64,000 bases of DNA from Allocoleopsis franciscana PCC 7113. GTDB taxonomy: Bacteria; Cyanobacteriota; Cyanobacteriia; Cyanobacteriales; Coleofasciculaceae. The notes beneath the pieces were generated by a model that was not told where the DNA came from, made no database searches, and saw nothing but the letters and a program-made list of their open reading frames with translations. Made by a program: the position numbers and the translations under genes. The DNA lies in NCBI RefSeq assembly GCF_000317515.1, contig NC_019738.1, positions 3,932,001 through 3,996,000 on the forward strand, written 5' to 3'. Below are positions 48,330-57,529 of the stretch, one piece after another (position 1 is the stretch's first letter; every line of letters begins with the position of its first letter).

Positions 48330-48632
48330 AGCCTGCGGCGCTCTTAAAGGGAGAAGGCAGAAGGCTATTCGGTTTATCACCAGTAAGTGGTCGCAAGAGT
48401 CGTTAAAGAAAGTCCTACCCTGTATAGCGACAGCTATACCTATTCGACGCTACTCTATTGAGCTGTAGATTGCTCTCGTTAAATTCTCAATTCATTAAGT
48501 TGTTGTCGATCGCACAATCTGAATAAAATAGCCAGGTTATCCTGAAAGAAAAGCAAAAACCTGGACTTTTATCGCGCTCCTTTCCCAAGAAGCGCTATTG
48601 GACTAGGCCGTTTAGAGTTTTTAAGGTATTTT
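48330..48632. other. Intergenic stretch, no gene seen
   Basis: 303 bp with no supported gene. A partial palindrome (GCGACAGCTATA region near 48426) is visible but not informative. Confidence 0.35.
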
Positions 48633-48836
48633 ATGGAAAGCTCAGCTACTCCTGCATCCGCTCAATTTCCTCAAGACAGCCAAATCTGGGATAGCCTCAA
48701 ACAAGCGATCGCCACCAGTTCGGGATTTCAGCGATGGCAGATGGAACATCGAGTCATCGATCAATCTCAGGATTATAACCTAGATAACCGCGTGCGGCGG
48801 TATCTCAGGGAAACTTTAGAAACTTTAGCTTATTAG
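48633..48836 (+). CDS. Small conserved cyanobacterial protein (67 aa)
   Basis: The C-terminus reads LDNRVRRYLRETLETLAY, which I recall as conserved across cyanobacteria; the centre holds IWDSLKQAIATSSGFQRWQ. It is hydrophilic, without signal peptide or membrane segment. A rather conserved tail with a variable head suggests a soluble regulatory or binding role, but no function is known to me. It is convergent with the DUF1400 gene (27-bp gap). Confidence 0.65.
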   Translation: MESSATPASAQFPQDSQIWDSLKQAIATSSGFQRWQMEHRVIDQSQDYNLDNRVRRYLRETLETLAY

Positions 48837-48863
48837 AACAAAGCTCTTTTAGGGAGCATTGTC

Positions 48864-49418
48864 TCACAATCGGGGCAGTGGCGGCAGGCGTCCGAGTACC
48901 TTGCTAATGTCCTGAATAACCTCAGCAAGGCGTTCACCCTCGACATGAACCTCTGGCGTTGGGTAGTTTTGCAGTGTTTCGATTAAGGTAATATTGCCAT
49001 CCGGCAAAGCCGAACTTACCAAAGCTCCTCGTAAAGACTCCCGGTTAGCTCGATTAGTGGGAGTATGAATCACCTGACTGACTTGATCGAGCATTACTTG
49101 TCCTACGGGAGTTCTGAGGACTTGATACAGGAAAGTCGGGTTAACTTTAACCTCTTGCGTCAAAGTGCGCCGCAACTCGGCGGGTTCTTTTTTGGCAAGC
49201 TTGAGATAAGCTCGCAGCGATCTAGAAAGTTCCCCTGTTTTAACGAACGTTGTCAGTTCAGGCACCGATACTCTCTCTCGCAAAAAACGGTATTTCAGCA
49301 CTGCCCATTCAGCCGCTTCTGCGCGATCGCTCCAGAAGCAAACACACAGGAGTCCGACGAACCCAACAATCCAACCCCGTAAACAAAAGTAACTATTTCT
49401 TTTGTTTTGTTTTGGCAC
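48864..49418 (-). CDS. Exported DUF1400 protein
   Basis: A 184-aa protein. The signal peptide (IVGFVGLLCVCFWSDRAEAAE) is followed by a DUF1400 domain (LKYRFLRERVSVPELTTFVKTGELS). In other cyanobacterial proteins this domain precedes an alpha/beta-hydrolase domain; here it stands alone, and no hydrolase domain follows in any frame. It may be a binding partner of an exported hydrolase encoded elsewhere. It is the last gene of the minus-strand block with DUF928, the CHASE2-cyclase and the TPS-CHAT protein, though a 235-bp gap separates it from DUF928. Confidence 0.75.
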   Translation of the reverse strand: MPKQNKRNSYFCLRGWIVGFVGLLCVCFWSDRAEAAEWAVLKYRFLRERVSVPELTTFVKTGELSRSLRAYLKLAKKEPAELRRTLTQEVKVNPTFLYQVLRTPVGQVMLDQVSQVIHTPTNRANRESLRGALVSSALPDGNITLIETLQNYPTPEVHVEGERLAEVIQDISKVLGRLPPLPRL

Positions 49419-49653
49419 ATTTCACCTCCGCTATCGGTAATCATCTCATCCTGTCGGCTCTTCTAGGGTCGATAACATTTTTGGACTCAGCATCGGTATA
49501 AGGATAGAAACGCCTATCAGAGTCAAATTGTACTACCCAATTTGAATTTTTTTGTGATCACCTTTTCCTAGTCCGCATTTCGCATTCTTAGCACCTCCTA
49601 AGGCCGCAGAGCTACTACAGCCTCGTGAGGACATTGCGATCGCACTCCAATCT

Positions 49654-50388
49654 TTAAGGCTTCTCGCCCCTTAAACTCCCCATGAGAGGCTGGGAAGCAA
49701 TTTTGTCCAATCCCTCCGACCTTAACAAGTTTTCCCACGCAGCCGCGAGCGCAGAATCATCCGGATTCAAGCGGCGTTTCTCAGCCAAGGTTGCCACACT
49801 GTCGTACCACAGATTATTCTGACCACCGCGAGAGACTCGTTGAACCCATCCATCTACATAAATATCCCCACTCCCTAGCTGTGGACAAGTGATTTGAAAG
49901 TACCAATGATAGTTTTTTCCCACTACTAGGGGTGGCAAAGATTTGTCGTCAGGAAGGCGAAGATCAAAAATACCAGAGATGCGAGAACTTGGAAACGTTT
50001 TCTCATAAACCTTATTGTCATCTTCCTGAAGAAGAGTAAACTTCACCGCTGTTGCGGACATTTGAGGAATATAGAAAAAGAATTTGGGATAGGCGGCAAT
50101 CGTGAATCCCAGATTGGTTTCTGGACTCAATGCTGTCAGTGGCAAGTTGGGTACATTAGCCCCACAACCCCGTCCAGCCGCAGGTTCTCTCCTGCCAGGG
50201 AGCGGTCGTCGTTCATCCTTTAAACGCAGCGTGAACCAAGCAGGAGATTGCCTGTTCCCCGATTGCCCTTGAACTTGTAAATTTGAAGGCTGGGCAATAA
50301 CTTGTAGGGGCACAACAGACAAAAACAAACCAACAAAAAAAGCGATACAGAACGTGATAAGAGTCGTGCGAGACTTTGTCCAAAACAT
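49654..50388 (-). CDS. Exported DUF928 protein
   Basis: A 244-aa protein. A signal peptide (LITFCIAFFVGLFLSVVPLQVIAQ) is followed by a DUF928 domain: GRGCGANVPNLPLTALSPETN, then GFTIAAYPKFFFYIPQM and KNYHWYFQITCPQ. The fold and role of DUF928 are not known to me. DUF928 genes are frequent neighbours of CHAT and CHASE2 genes in cyanobacteria (recollection). It starts only 35 bp after the cyclase stop on the same strand, so co-transcription is likely. Confidence 0.8.
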   Translation of the reverse strand: MFWTKSRTTLITFCIAFFVGLFLSVVPLQVIAQPSNLQVQGQSGNRQSPAWFTLRLKDERRPLPGRREPAAGRGCGANVPNLPLTALSPETNLGFTIAAYPKFFFYIPQMSATAVKFTLLQEDDNKVYEKTFPSSRISGIFDLRLPDDKSLPPLVVGKNYHWYFQITCPQLGSGDIYVDGWVQRVSRGGQNNLWYDSVATLAEKRRLNPDDSALAAAWENLLRSEGLDKIASQPLMGSLRGEKP

Positions 50389-50422
50389 AATAGGTTACCT
50401 CCGAACACTGATGAAGTGACTT

Positions 50423-52444
50423 TCAAGCATTACGACCCAGCACCCGGTAAACATCAACCTTGTGCTTTTTTCCCTTCAATTGCAGTGCACCCCAAGCTTC
50501 CACCTGAAACTCATCCTGGAGATAAACCAGAGTTTCGTGAGCAATCAAGATTCGACAGTCGCTCGGTTGACTGTCTTTTTTACAACTTTCCAAACGAGAG
50601 GCAATATTGACACTGTCCCCAATCACCCCATACTCCAAACGTTCCTTGCCGCCTAAACTACCGACCATGACAGGGCCGGTATAAATTCCCACCCGCATTT
50701 GAACCAACGGCAAACCTCGATTGCGCCAATTCCGGTTGAGTTCTTGCAAGCGATCGCCCATCGCCAGAGCACAAGCTACACCCCGTCGAGCATCTTCTGC
50801 CACAACGGCCTCGGTTGTAGCGGGTACAGGCACCCCAAACACCGCTAACAGACCATCGCCAGTGAACTTGTTGATAATTCCACGGTAGTTTTGCACTTCC
50901 CGCACCATGATGGGCAAATATTCATTCAACCAAGCCATCACCTCTTCTGGCGGCATTTGTTCCGAGATGGTGCTAAATCCTTTGATGTCAGTCAGTAATA
51001 TCGTCGCGATCACTCGTTGACCGGGTAGCAGACCTGAATCCAGCAAACGGTCATGCTCATTCCAAAGCGCTTGGGCAATTTCCGGTGAAGTTTGCTGTCC
51101 TAAGAGCTTCATCACCATCTGTTCTTGGCGTTGGAAACGTTGCCGTTGGTAAGTCTCCACCGCCAAACCCGTGACAATTAATCCGATCGTCGGTGCCGCT
51201 AAGGGTATCCATCCCGACTGCATCAACAGCGATAGGGTAATACCAAACAACAAACTCAGACAGCCTAGACCACTCAACCCCAGGATCAGCAGATTCTGAA
51301 TTCGTACCACCAAAATGCCCCCCACCAAAGACCAAGCGACAATCCACAAGAGTTCTTCCTGTTCAGACCAATACCAAAACAAGGGACGACGATCCAAAAC
51401 AGCACTCAAAATTTGGCTCACCATCTGGGAGTGAAGCAGAACCCCCGCCATCCGAGGAATGGCTTTTTCTCTGGCGCTGTAGGGGGTAGAGAACAAATCT
51501 TTTGCCGTTGGAGCGGTTGCGCCAATGAGTACAATCTTGCCTCTCACCCAGTTTGGGTCAATCTGCCCATTTAAAACCTGTGTAAAGTTAACGCTGCGTG
51601 CGACATTTCGAGGTGAACGATAATTCAACAGAATTTGATAGCCACCATCATCAATATTTTGATAACCACCGGAATTGAAAGCCAACCAGTTAAATACCGT
51701 TGTACCTAATTGAAGTTCCTCGGTTTTGGTAAATTGAGGGTTAATCCCTTTGTGTTTAAGATAAGCGAGGGCGACACGGAGGGAAAACGAGTAGAGGGTC
51801 GTTTGTTCATCAATCGGAGCGACCATAAAATTGCGACGAACCACGTTATCGGGGTCAACCACAACATCACTGAAACCTACCCGTTCCTGGGATACTCCGG
51901 GTGGGGGGATAACCGCCTCGGCTTCGGTGTTGCCAATATTGGCGATCGCAATCACCTTGGGACTTTGGAATCGAGCTATCAACTCAGCCTGACCTGTCCC
52001 TTGTGGCACATTACGAGCCAAATCCACACCGATGACCATGGGTTGATGCCGCTCCAATTCTCCCAAGACCTTGGCTAACAGCCCGTCGGAGATAGGATAT
52101 TGATTCAGAACTTGGATATCTCGCTCTGTAATCTCCACCACTAGCAAGCGCGGATCGGGGCCTTCATCCGGGCGCAGGCGAACCATGAGATCGAAAGCCG
52201 CTAATTCCAAAGGCTGTAGCCAGCCTAACTGCCGTAATCCCAGGAACAAGCCAAACGCAGCAAGGCTGGTGATAACTAAGTCAAGATTCTTTGACGTAAC
52301 GCTCTTTTTCCAAAAACTATTAAAAACCTGAGCAAATTGAGAAATTAAGGAATGATTTTTATAATTCATTTCAGTTGCACCAATCTGGGGAAATGCGTCC
52401 TCGCTTAGATTCATGTGTAATTTTGTGAGCGAATCGGGACGCAT
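50423..52444 (-). CDS. CHASE2-domain adenylate cyclase (class III)
   Basis: A 673-aa membrane receptor cyclase. After an N-terminal membrane segment (about 57-73) comes an extracellular CHASE2 sensor domain (about 75-350), three membrane segments (about 365-450) and a cytoplasmic class III cyclase domain (about 481-673). Metal-binding Asp486 (TDIKGF) and Asp530 (GDGLLAVFG) are intact, as are Lys526 and Asp610 that favour ATP over GTP, and Asn613/Arg617 of the transition-state set. It should therefore make cAMP in response to an unknown periplasmic ligand. An upstream start at 52444 is used; M26 at 52369 is an alternative. A TPS-CHAT gene starts its 3' end 58 bp upstream. Confidence 0.9.
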   Translation of the reverse strand: MRPDSLTKLHMNLSEDAFPQIGATEMNYKNHSLISQFAQVFNSFWKKSVTSKNLDLVITSLAAFGLFLGLRQLGWLQPLELAAFDLMVRLRPDEGPDPRLLVVEITERDIQVLNQYPISDGLLAKVLGELERHQPMVIGVDLARNVPQGTGQAELIARFQSPKVIAIANIGNTEAEAVIPPPGVSQERVGFSDVVVDPDNVVRRNFMVAPIDEQTTLYSFSLRVALAYLKHKGINPQFTKTEELQLGTTVFNWLAFNSGGYQNIDDGGYQILLNYRSPRNVARSVNFTQVLNGQIDPNWVRGKIVLIGATAPTAKDLFSTPYSAREKAIPRMAGVLLHSQMVSQILSAVLDRRPLFWYWSEQEELLWIVAWSLVGGILVVRIQNLLILGLSGLGCLSLLFGITLSLLMQSGWIPLAAPTIGLIVTGLAVETYQRQRFQRQEQMVMKLLGQQTSPEIAQALWNEHDRLLDSGLLPGQRVIATILLTDIKGFSTISEQMPPEEVMAWLNEYLPIMVREVQNYRGIINKFTGDGLLAVFGVPVPATTEAVVAEDARRGVACALAMGDRLQELNRNWRNRGLPLVQMRVGIYTGPVMVGSLGGKERLEYGVIGDSVNIASRLESCKKDSQPSDCRILIAHETLVYLQDEFQVEAWGALQLKGKKHKVDVYRVLGRNA

Positions 52445-52501
52445 TAAATCCGAGGCTTGTCAGTTAATAATTTCAATCATTAAAAAAACCATCTAAGCTC
52501 C

Positions 52502-55500
52502 TTACCAAGGATTGCCAATCAGCGTAAATGCCGCCCAAAATTTGGGATGAGACAGCGTTTGATTTCCCAGTTTGGCTAGTTCTGGTGGTAAAGGAAGTGT
52601 CTGACTTGGAGTTATTAATTGACCATCCTCCAGCTTGATTTCTCCCTTGAGCATGGCTACCTGTGCCCGTCGCAATGCCTCCGCCTTAATCGGGGCTTCT
52701 TGCAATTGCTCATAAAACTCCGTCATCAGTGCCATGGTTCCTTCATCGCTGATAAAGGATAAGCTTGCCAGGGCTGACTTAACGCCAGCTTGGACGGCTA
52801 AGCCAGCAAAACCCAACTCCACCTCTTCATTGCCCTGGGCCGTTTTACAAGCACTCAGCACTAACAACTCCACGGCTGGATCATTCCAGCCCAATTGCTG
52901 GAGTTGGTTCAGGCGTAGCTTAGTGTCCGATAACTGGATATAGGAGTTGCTCGGTTCCCCCGGTTGAAAAAAGGCATGGGTGGCAAGGTGGACAATGCCA
53001 AACGGTTTTTGGCGGCGTTGCGCCTTCAGATTCGTCAGCGTAAATTCTTTATTGAGGAAGGATTGACCTTTCCATAACGATGTAATTTGAGACAACTCTA
53101 CAGGGACAGCAGGTAAAGGAGCTTGGTTGCTAAATTTTGAGGCTCCCATGGCTAAGACTTGGCTGTCTTTGATGTCTTGGTAGCGGGTATCCGTTAAGCT
53201 AAGGCTCGGCATTAGGGCTACGCTATATTTTTCTACCAGAAAGCCTTGACCATCATGAAGGGCGCTCATAGGGATGGAACGTAGCCCGGAATCCATCACA
53301 AAGACAAGGTTCTGGATATTTTGGGCTTTTAAATCAGCCTCTAACGGAGCAACCAACCACTGGTACATATTTTGGGCAGGAGGAAGGTACTCCGAAGAAC
53401 GACTGGTGATGTCGGTGAGTTCACTGCGTAATTGCTCTGCTACCTTAAGCACTGAGGCGCGTGTTGTTCCAACCACCCGCTTACGAATGGCTTTGCCCTC
53501 TGGGGTAACCAAGATTAATTCTAAGTGGTCACTATCTTGGCGTGGTCTATCCAATTCATGGAGATGGAGTCCCAGATTAGGGGAGGATTGATCACTCCCA
53601 GTTGCCGAAGCCGCCAAGGTTGAGGGAACGAAAACCGCATAAATGATGGCGGGCTTAACCCGCGTGGCACTTTCGATCCGGCGTAGACTATTTTGAGCAT
53701 CTGCCAAGGTGATGCTTTTTCTTTGGCTCAGGCTGAGATATTTTTTAAATTCATTGGTGAATAGCTGATCGACAGTCGCCACAGAGTCATTCAGCTCAAC
53801 AGACAGGGGCGGTGGTGGTGCTGATGTGAGTAAGGGGGGTGATGCATAAGGTAGTGTCGGTTGTGAGGTGGCTTGCGGTGAGGGTTGTGTCGGAGGAGTA
53901 GGCGAGGGTTGTGCCGGAGGAGTTGGGGGGGGTGATGGCACACTAATAACGCTAATGTTGACACCATTGGTATAGGTGTAAGGCAAGGATTGGAAGGGCA
54001 AGATTGACGGGCCTCCAGCACTCACAATCGCGCCCCCTGTACCGTTCTTGCTGGCATCTCCAACATCAAAAGGAGTAATACCCTGGCCTCCATGACGGAT
54101 GGTGATAGAGCCACCTCCAGCCCCGCCAGCGCTACAAATACTGGTGTTGAGACAATTGCCTAAGCTGAAAATCCCCGTCGCACGGAAAAATTGCTCGGTG
54201 GTGATGTCAATATTTCCCCCTCTACCGTTGGCTCCACCTTGGGCGTTAATTGAGGTGACTTGGATATCACCCGGTGGATCGAGGAGAACATTGCCTCCAT
54301 CGCCATTACTCGAACTGGTGTCAATCTGTCCTGTGGTAATGCTCTCACCGGATTGAACAGTAAGGCTTCCACCCCCTGCCACGCCGGAAGCATTCAAGTC
54401 TTTACTAATAATGGCTCCTGGATTGGTAAGTGAAATATCACCACCCCTGCCTAAAGTTGAGCTGGAATTGAGATTAGATGTGGTCAACTTGCCATTATTT
54501 GCACTCAGAGCGATCGCTCCTCCATTCCCATTGCTCGAACTAGAGTTGATATTCCCTGTGGTGTTGTCTGTGCCTGACTCAACGGTAATTTTGCCACCCC
54601 CTGTCGCGCCGGAAGCATTTAAATCTCCACTAAGAATCGATCCTTGATTACTCAGGAGTGAAATATCACCACCCCTGCCTAAAGTTGAGCTGGAATTGAG
54701 ATTAGATGTGGTCAACTTGCCATTATTTGCACTCAGAGCGATCGCTCCTCCATTCCCATTACTCGAATTAGAGTTAATATTTCCTGTGGTGTTATCTGTG
54801 CCTGACTTAACAGTAATGTTTCCACCTCCTGTCGCGCCGGCAGCATTCAAGTCTCCACTAGTAATGGCTCCTGAATTGGTGAGTGAAATATCGCCACCCC
54901 TACCAGAAGTTGAGCTGGAATTCAGGTTAGAGAGGGTTAGCTGAGTATTATTGGCTGTGAGAGCGATCGCTCCTCCATTGCCATTCGTATTGCTGGAGTC
55001 TAGGAGGGCGGTGTTCAGGCTTGTTCCCGTTAGGGTAATCGCTCCTCCAGCCGTCTTTAAGTCGCCCAACAGCGTGATCGCGCCCGTACTAGTGAAGTTG
55101 ACATTCCCACCTAAAGTGGACAAAGCCGAATTCACATTAATCTGACTTGGAGCTGTTATATCCCCAATTACAATGTCGCCTCCCCTGGGCAATGTGGTGG
55201 AAATCGCTCCGTTGAGGTTGACAATGTCAGGCGTATTGATTTTGAACAAAGGATTAATCCCTGAGCCAGAATTGGGACTCAAGGTAACTGCACCGGTGGT
55301 AATCGCCTGATTCGCCGTGAGGAAGATGTTGCTTCCCGCTAAGGTGCCACCCGTGGTGTCGATGATGCCTGAACTGAGTATGGTAATATCACCGGTTCCA
55401 GAGGAACGCAACTCAGCACCATTACGAAGCTGCACGTCCGTCCCAACCAGTTGCAAGCTACCGTTATCAGCACTCAAAATCACGTCATCGAGGAGAATTT

Positions 55501-57529
55501 TCCCTGTGCCATTGGGGGTATTGAGCTTGATATTGCCGCCACTGGCACTTTCAAAGTTCGCACCCGTCAGTTCGATATCGTTACTGGTGAGCCTGATTTC
55601 TCCAGTGCCGGAACTCAGTCGGGCACCGTTGAGATTGAGGCTGGTTGCCGGAGTCGTTGACGGGTTGCTGCTACCGCCGAGGATGATATCGCCACCGTTA
55701 GAGTTAATGGGAGCGTTATTACTGATGGTAATTGCCCCTGCGCCAAGAAAAATATCACCTCCATTGGAATTGATGGGAGCACCGAGGATAGCGATCGCTC
55801 CTGCACTGAGGCTGATATCGCCACCGTTGGAGTCAATCAGAGCGTTGTTATTGATGGTAATTGCTCCTGCACCATTCCCACCTTGACCCGCGCTAAGATT
55901 AACATCCAACCTTCCCGTACCTGTGGCGGCTAAAGTTGAACCCGAATTAACAATAATATTGTTATTGGCTAATAAATTTAGTTCTCGATTCGCCGCGCCA
56001 GCGTAAATAATATTGGCACCGGAATTGATCGTGATATTGTTATCGGCAAGCAGTGTCAGAGAGAAACCATTCTCCCAATTGATGGGATTATTAACAGTAA
56101 TATTTCCCGCCCCACCCCCATCCGATGCCGTGGAAACGGTGACATTGCCAAACATGAGTTGATTGACGAGGGTGGCAGTACTGATATTGGAGGGAGGATT
56201 ATCGGTATCGCCGATAATGATATCTGTAGGGTCTAACAACAACGTCCCCGCCGCACCCGCCGGTGCTAACAAGTCAGCCAGACCTTTAAATTCTAGAGAT
56301 TGCTTGCCGGAAACCTCAGCAAACCCTCCATCTCCAGAGTTTAATCCGCCGCGAGCACTGATTTTGCCCAAGAATCGATTGGACTTATCTGCCCAGGCAA
56401 TCACTCGTCCACCCTTGCCCTGAGACAAGGCATCAGCCTTGATATTCGTATCCGCACTGACAAACGTGTCAGAGGCATTGGGTATTGTCCCCTTACCCTG
56501 ATAATCGCCGCCAATTCGTACATTACCGCCGCCATCGGTGCCAGAGGCGTCTAGATTGGCACTCAGAAGTTGAACTTGGTCGCCCAAAACATTGATATTG
56601 CCACCCACTCCCCCTTGGTTGGGGGGGGTGGATACATCCAGTGTGCCAGAGGCGATCGCTGTACCCGCCTCAGAGGGAATCTCTATACCAGAAGCCGTTA
56701 ATTCGACCTGACCATTACCATTAACAGTTAAGCCTGTTGCCTGAGTTCCCCCCTCACCCGTGAGCAATTCCGGCAGTGATAAGACCGGAATTGTCCCACC
56801 TCCAGCTTCGCTTGGATCAACCTCCAAACTCAAGAGATTCCCCGGTTGGCTGATGCGTACCAATTTTTGACCCGGTACCGCCGCCATTGTGATCGTTCCC
56901 TGAGGTGCTTCCAACTGCCCGGTATTCACCACTGTGCCACCTAAGAGGGTAAGATTCTGACCCTTGGCAACCGCCAACTGTCCCGCATTAACAATAACTC
57001 CTGGTTGAGATGGGTTGTTAAAAGCAAATGTATTGGGGCTACCCACTAAGGCCGCATAATCATTGTTACCGATGGCATTAAACCAATTATTGTTAAACCC
57101 AATCCCTGTAGCCGTAGTGGCAGTGAAGGAAGCGGGGACATTCAGGCGGGCATCCGCACCAAAAATCATGCCTGCTGGGTTCATCAGGTACAGATTAGCG
57201 TTCCCACCTGTCACTTGAATCAGTCCATTAATAATTGAGGCATCTCCACCCGTAACCCGCCCCAAAATATTCTGAATGGTTGGATTAGCAAGAAAATTGG
57301 CTGTCTCCCCGGAATTGAGACCCAATTTTTGAAAGCTGTGGAATAGGTTCGCCCCATCTCCTGAAAGTGTGCCGCCGCTAATATCAAGCTGGTTACCATT
57401 GGGCGTTACTATCGTTCCGGTCGTTTGATCAGAAACAATGGACTGAGCAAAAATGGGTGTGATGCCAACAAATCCCGTGAGCAACAGGGTGGTTAACGCG
57501 GTGCTTGTGAGTGAAAGAGATGCTTGCAT
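52502..57529 (-). CDS. TPS-type haemagglutinin-like exoprotein with C-terminal CHAT protease domain
   Basis: About 1675 aa from ATG 57529, with a signal peptide (LTTLLLTGFVGITPIFAQS). The filamentous-haemagglutinin N-domain (two-partner secretion domain) covers about residues 30-155, with NLFHSFQKLGL and NPAGMIFG (117-124). A long Gly/Asn/Ser-rich stretch (to about 1220) looks like a right-handed beta-helix, with a 76-aa repeat in three copies. A proline-rich linker follows, then a CHAT domain (about 1340-1675) with catalytic His1518 (HLATHAFF) and Cys1561 (LSACKTAQ). No TpsB outer-membrane pore is in the window. The architecture puts a caspase-fold protease on a secreted beta-helix. The gene converges on no neighbour; the cyclase follows 57 bp after. 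Confidence 0.88.
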   Translation of the reverse strand: MQASLSLTSTALTTLLLTGFVGITPIFAQSIVSDQTTGTIVTPNGNQLDISGGTLSGDGANLFHSFQKLGLNSGETANFLANPTIQNILGRVTGGDASIINGLIQVTGGNANLYLMNPAGMIFGADARLNVPASFTATTATGIGFNNNWFNAIGNNDYAALVGSPNTFAFNNPSQPGVIVNAGQLAVAKGQNLTLLGGTVVNTGQLEAPQGTITMAAVPGQKLVRISQPGNLLSLEVDPSEAGGGTIPVLSLPELLTGEGGTQATGLTVNGNGQVELTASGIEIPSEAGTAIASGTLDVSTPPNQGGVGGNINVLGDQVQLLSANLDASGTDGGGNVRIGGDYQGKGTIPNASDTFVSADTNIKADALSQGKGGRVIAWADKSNRFLGKISARGGLNSGDGGFAEVSGKQSLEFKGLADLLAPAGAAGTLLLDPTDIIIGDTDNPPSNISTATLVNQLMFGNVTVSTASDGGGAGNITVNNPINWENGFSLTLLADNNITINSGANIIYAGAANRELNLLANNNIIVNSGSTLAATGTGRLDVNLSAGQGGNGAGAITINNNALIDSNGGDISLSAGAIAILGAPINSNGGDIFLGAGAITISNNAPINSNGGDIILGGSSNPSTTPATSLNLNGARLSSGTGEIRLTSNDIELTGANFESASGGNIKLNTPNGTGKILLDDVILSADNGSLQLVGTDVQLRNGAELRSSGTGDITILSSGIIDTTGGTLAGSNIFLTANQAITTGAVTLSPNSGSGINPLFKINTPDIVNLNGAISTTLPRGGDIVIGDITAPSQINVNSALSTLGGNVNFTSTGAITLLGDLKTAGGAITLTGTSLNTALLDSSNTNGNGGAIALTANNTQLTLSNLNSSSTSGRGGDISLTNSGAITSGDLNAAGATGGGNITVKSGTDNTTGNINSNSSNGNGGAIALSANNGKLTTSNLNSSSTLGRGGDISLLSNQGSILSGDLNASGATGGGKITVESGTDNTTGNINSSSSNGNGGAIALSANNGKLTTSNLNSSSTLGRGGDISLTNPGAIISKDLNASGVAGGGSLTVQSGESITTGQIDTSSSNGDGGNVLLDPPGDIQVTSINAQGGANGRGGNIDITTEQFFRATGIFSLGNCLNTSICSAGGAGGGSITIRHGGQGITPFDVGDASKNGTGGAIVSAGGPSILPFQSLPYTYTNGVNISVISVPSPPPTPPAQPSPTPPTQPSPQATSQPTLPYASPPLLTSAPPPPLSVELNDSVATVDQLFTNEFKKYLSLSQRKSITLADAQNSLRRIESATRVKPAIIYAVFVPSTLAASATGSDQSSPNLGLHLHELDRPRQDSDHLELILVTPEGKAIRKRVVGTTRASVLKVAEQLRSELTDITSRSSEYLPPAQNMYQWLVAPLEADLKAQNIQNLVFVMDSGLRSIPMSALHDGQGFLVEKYSVALMPSLSLTDTRYQDIKDSQVLAMGASKFSNQAPLPAVPVELSQITSLWKGQSFLNKEFTLTNLKAQRRQKPFGIVHLATHAFFQPGEPSNSYIQLSDTKLRLNQLQQLGWNDPAVELLVLSACKTAQGNEEVELGFAGLAVQAGVKSALASLSFISDEGTMALMTEFYEQLQEAPIKAEALRRAQVAMLKGEIKLEDGQLITPSQTLPLPPELAKLGNQTLSHPKFWAAFTLIGNPW
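54431..55010. repeat. 228-bp repeats in the TPS-CHAT gene
   Basis: The stretch TGAAATATC(A/G)CCACCCCT begins at 54431, 54659 and 54884, spacing 228 and 225 bp. Each unit encodes 75-76 residues of beta-helix with the SSNGNGGAIAL core. The first two units are nearly identical. Confidence 0.8.

Noticed and set aside
48633-49418. Toxin-antitoxin pair
   Set aside because: The small protein and DUF1400 protein are convergent, not co-directional, and neither resembles a toxin.
55317-55886. 189-codon plus frame
   Set aside because: Antisense shadow of the repeat-rich TPS-CHAT gene.
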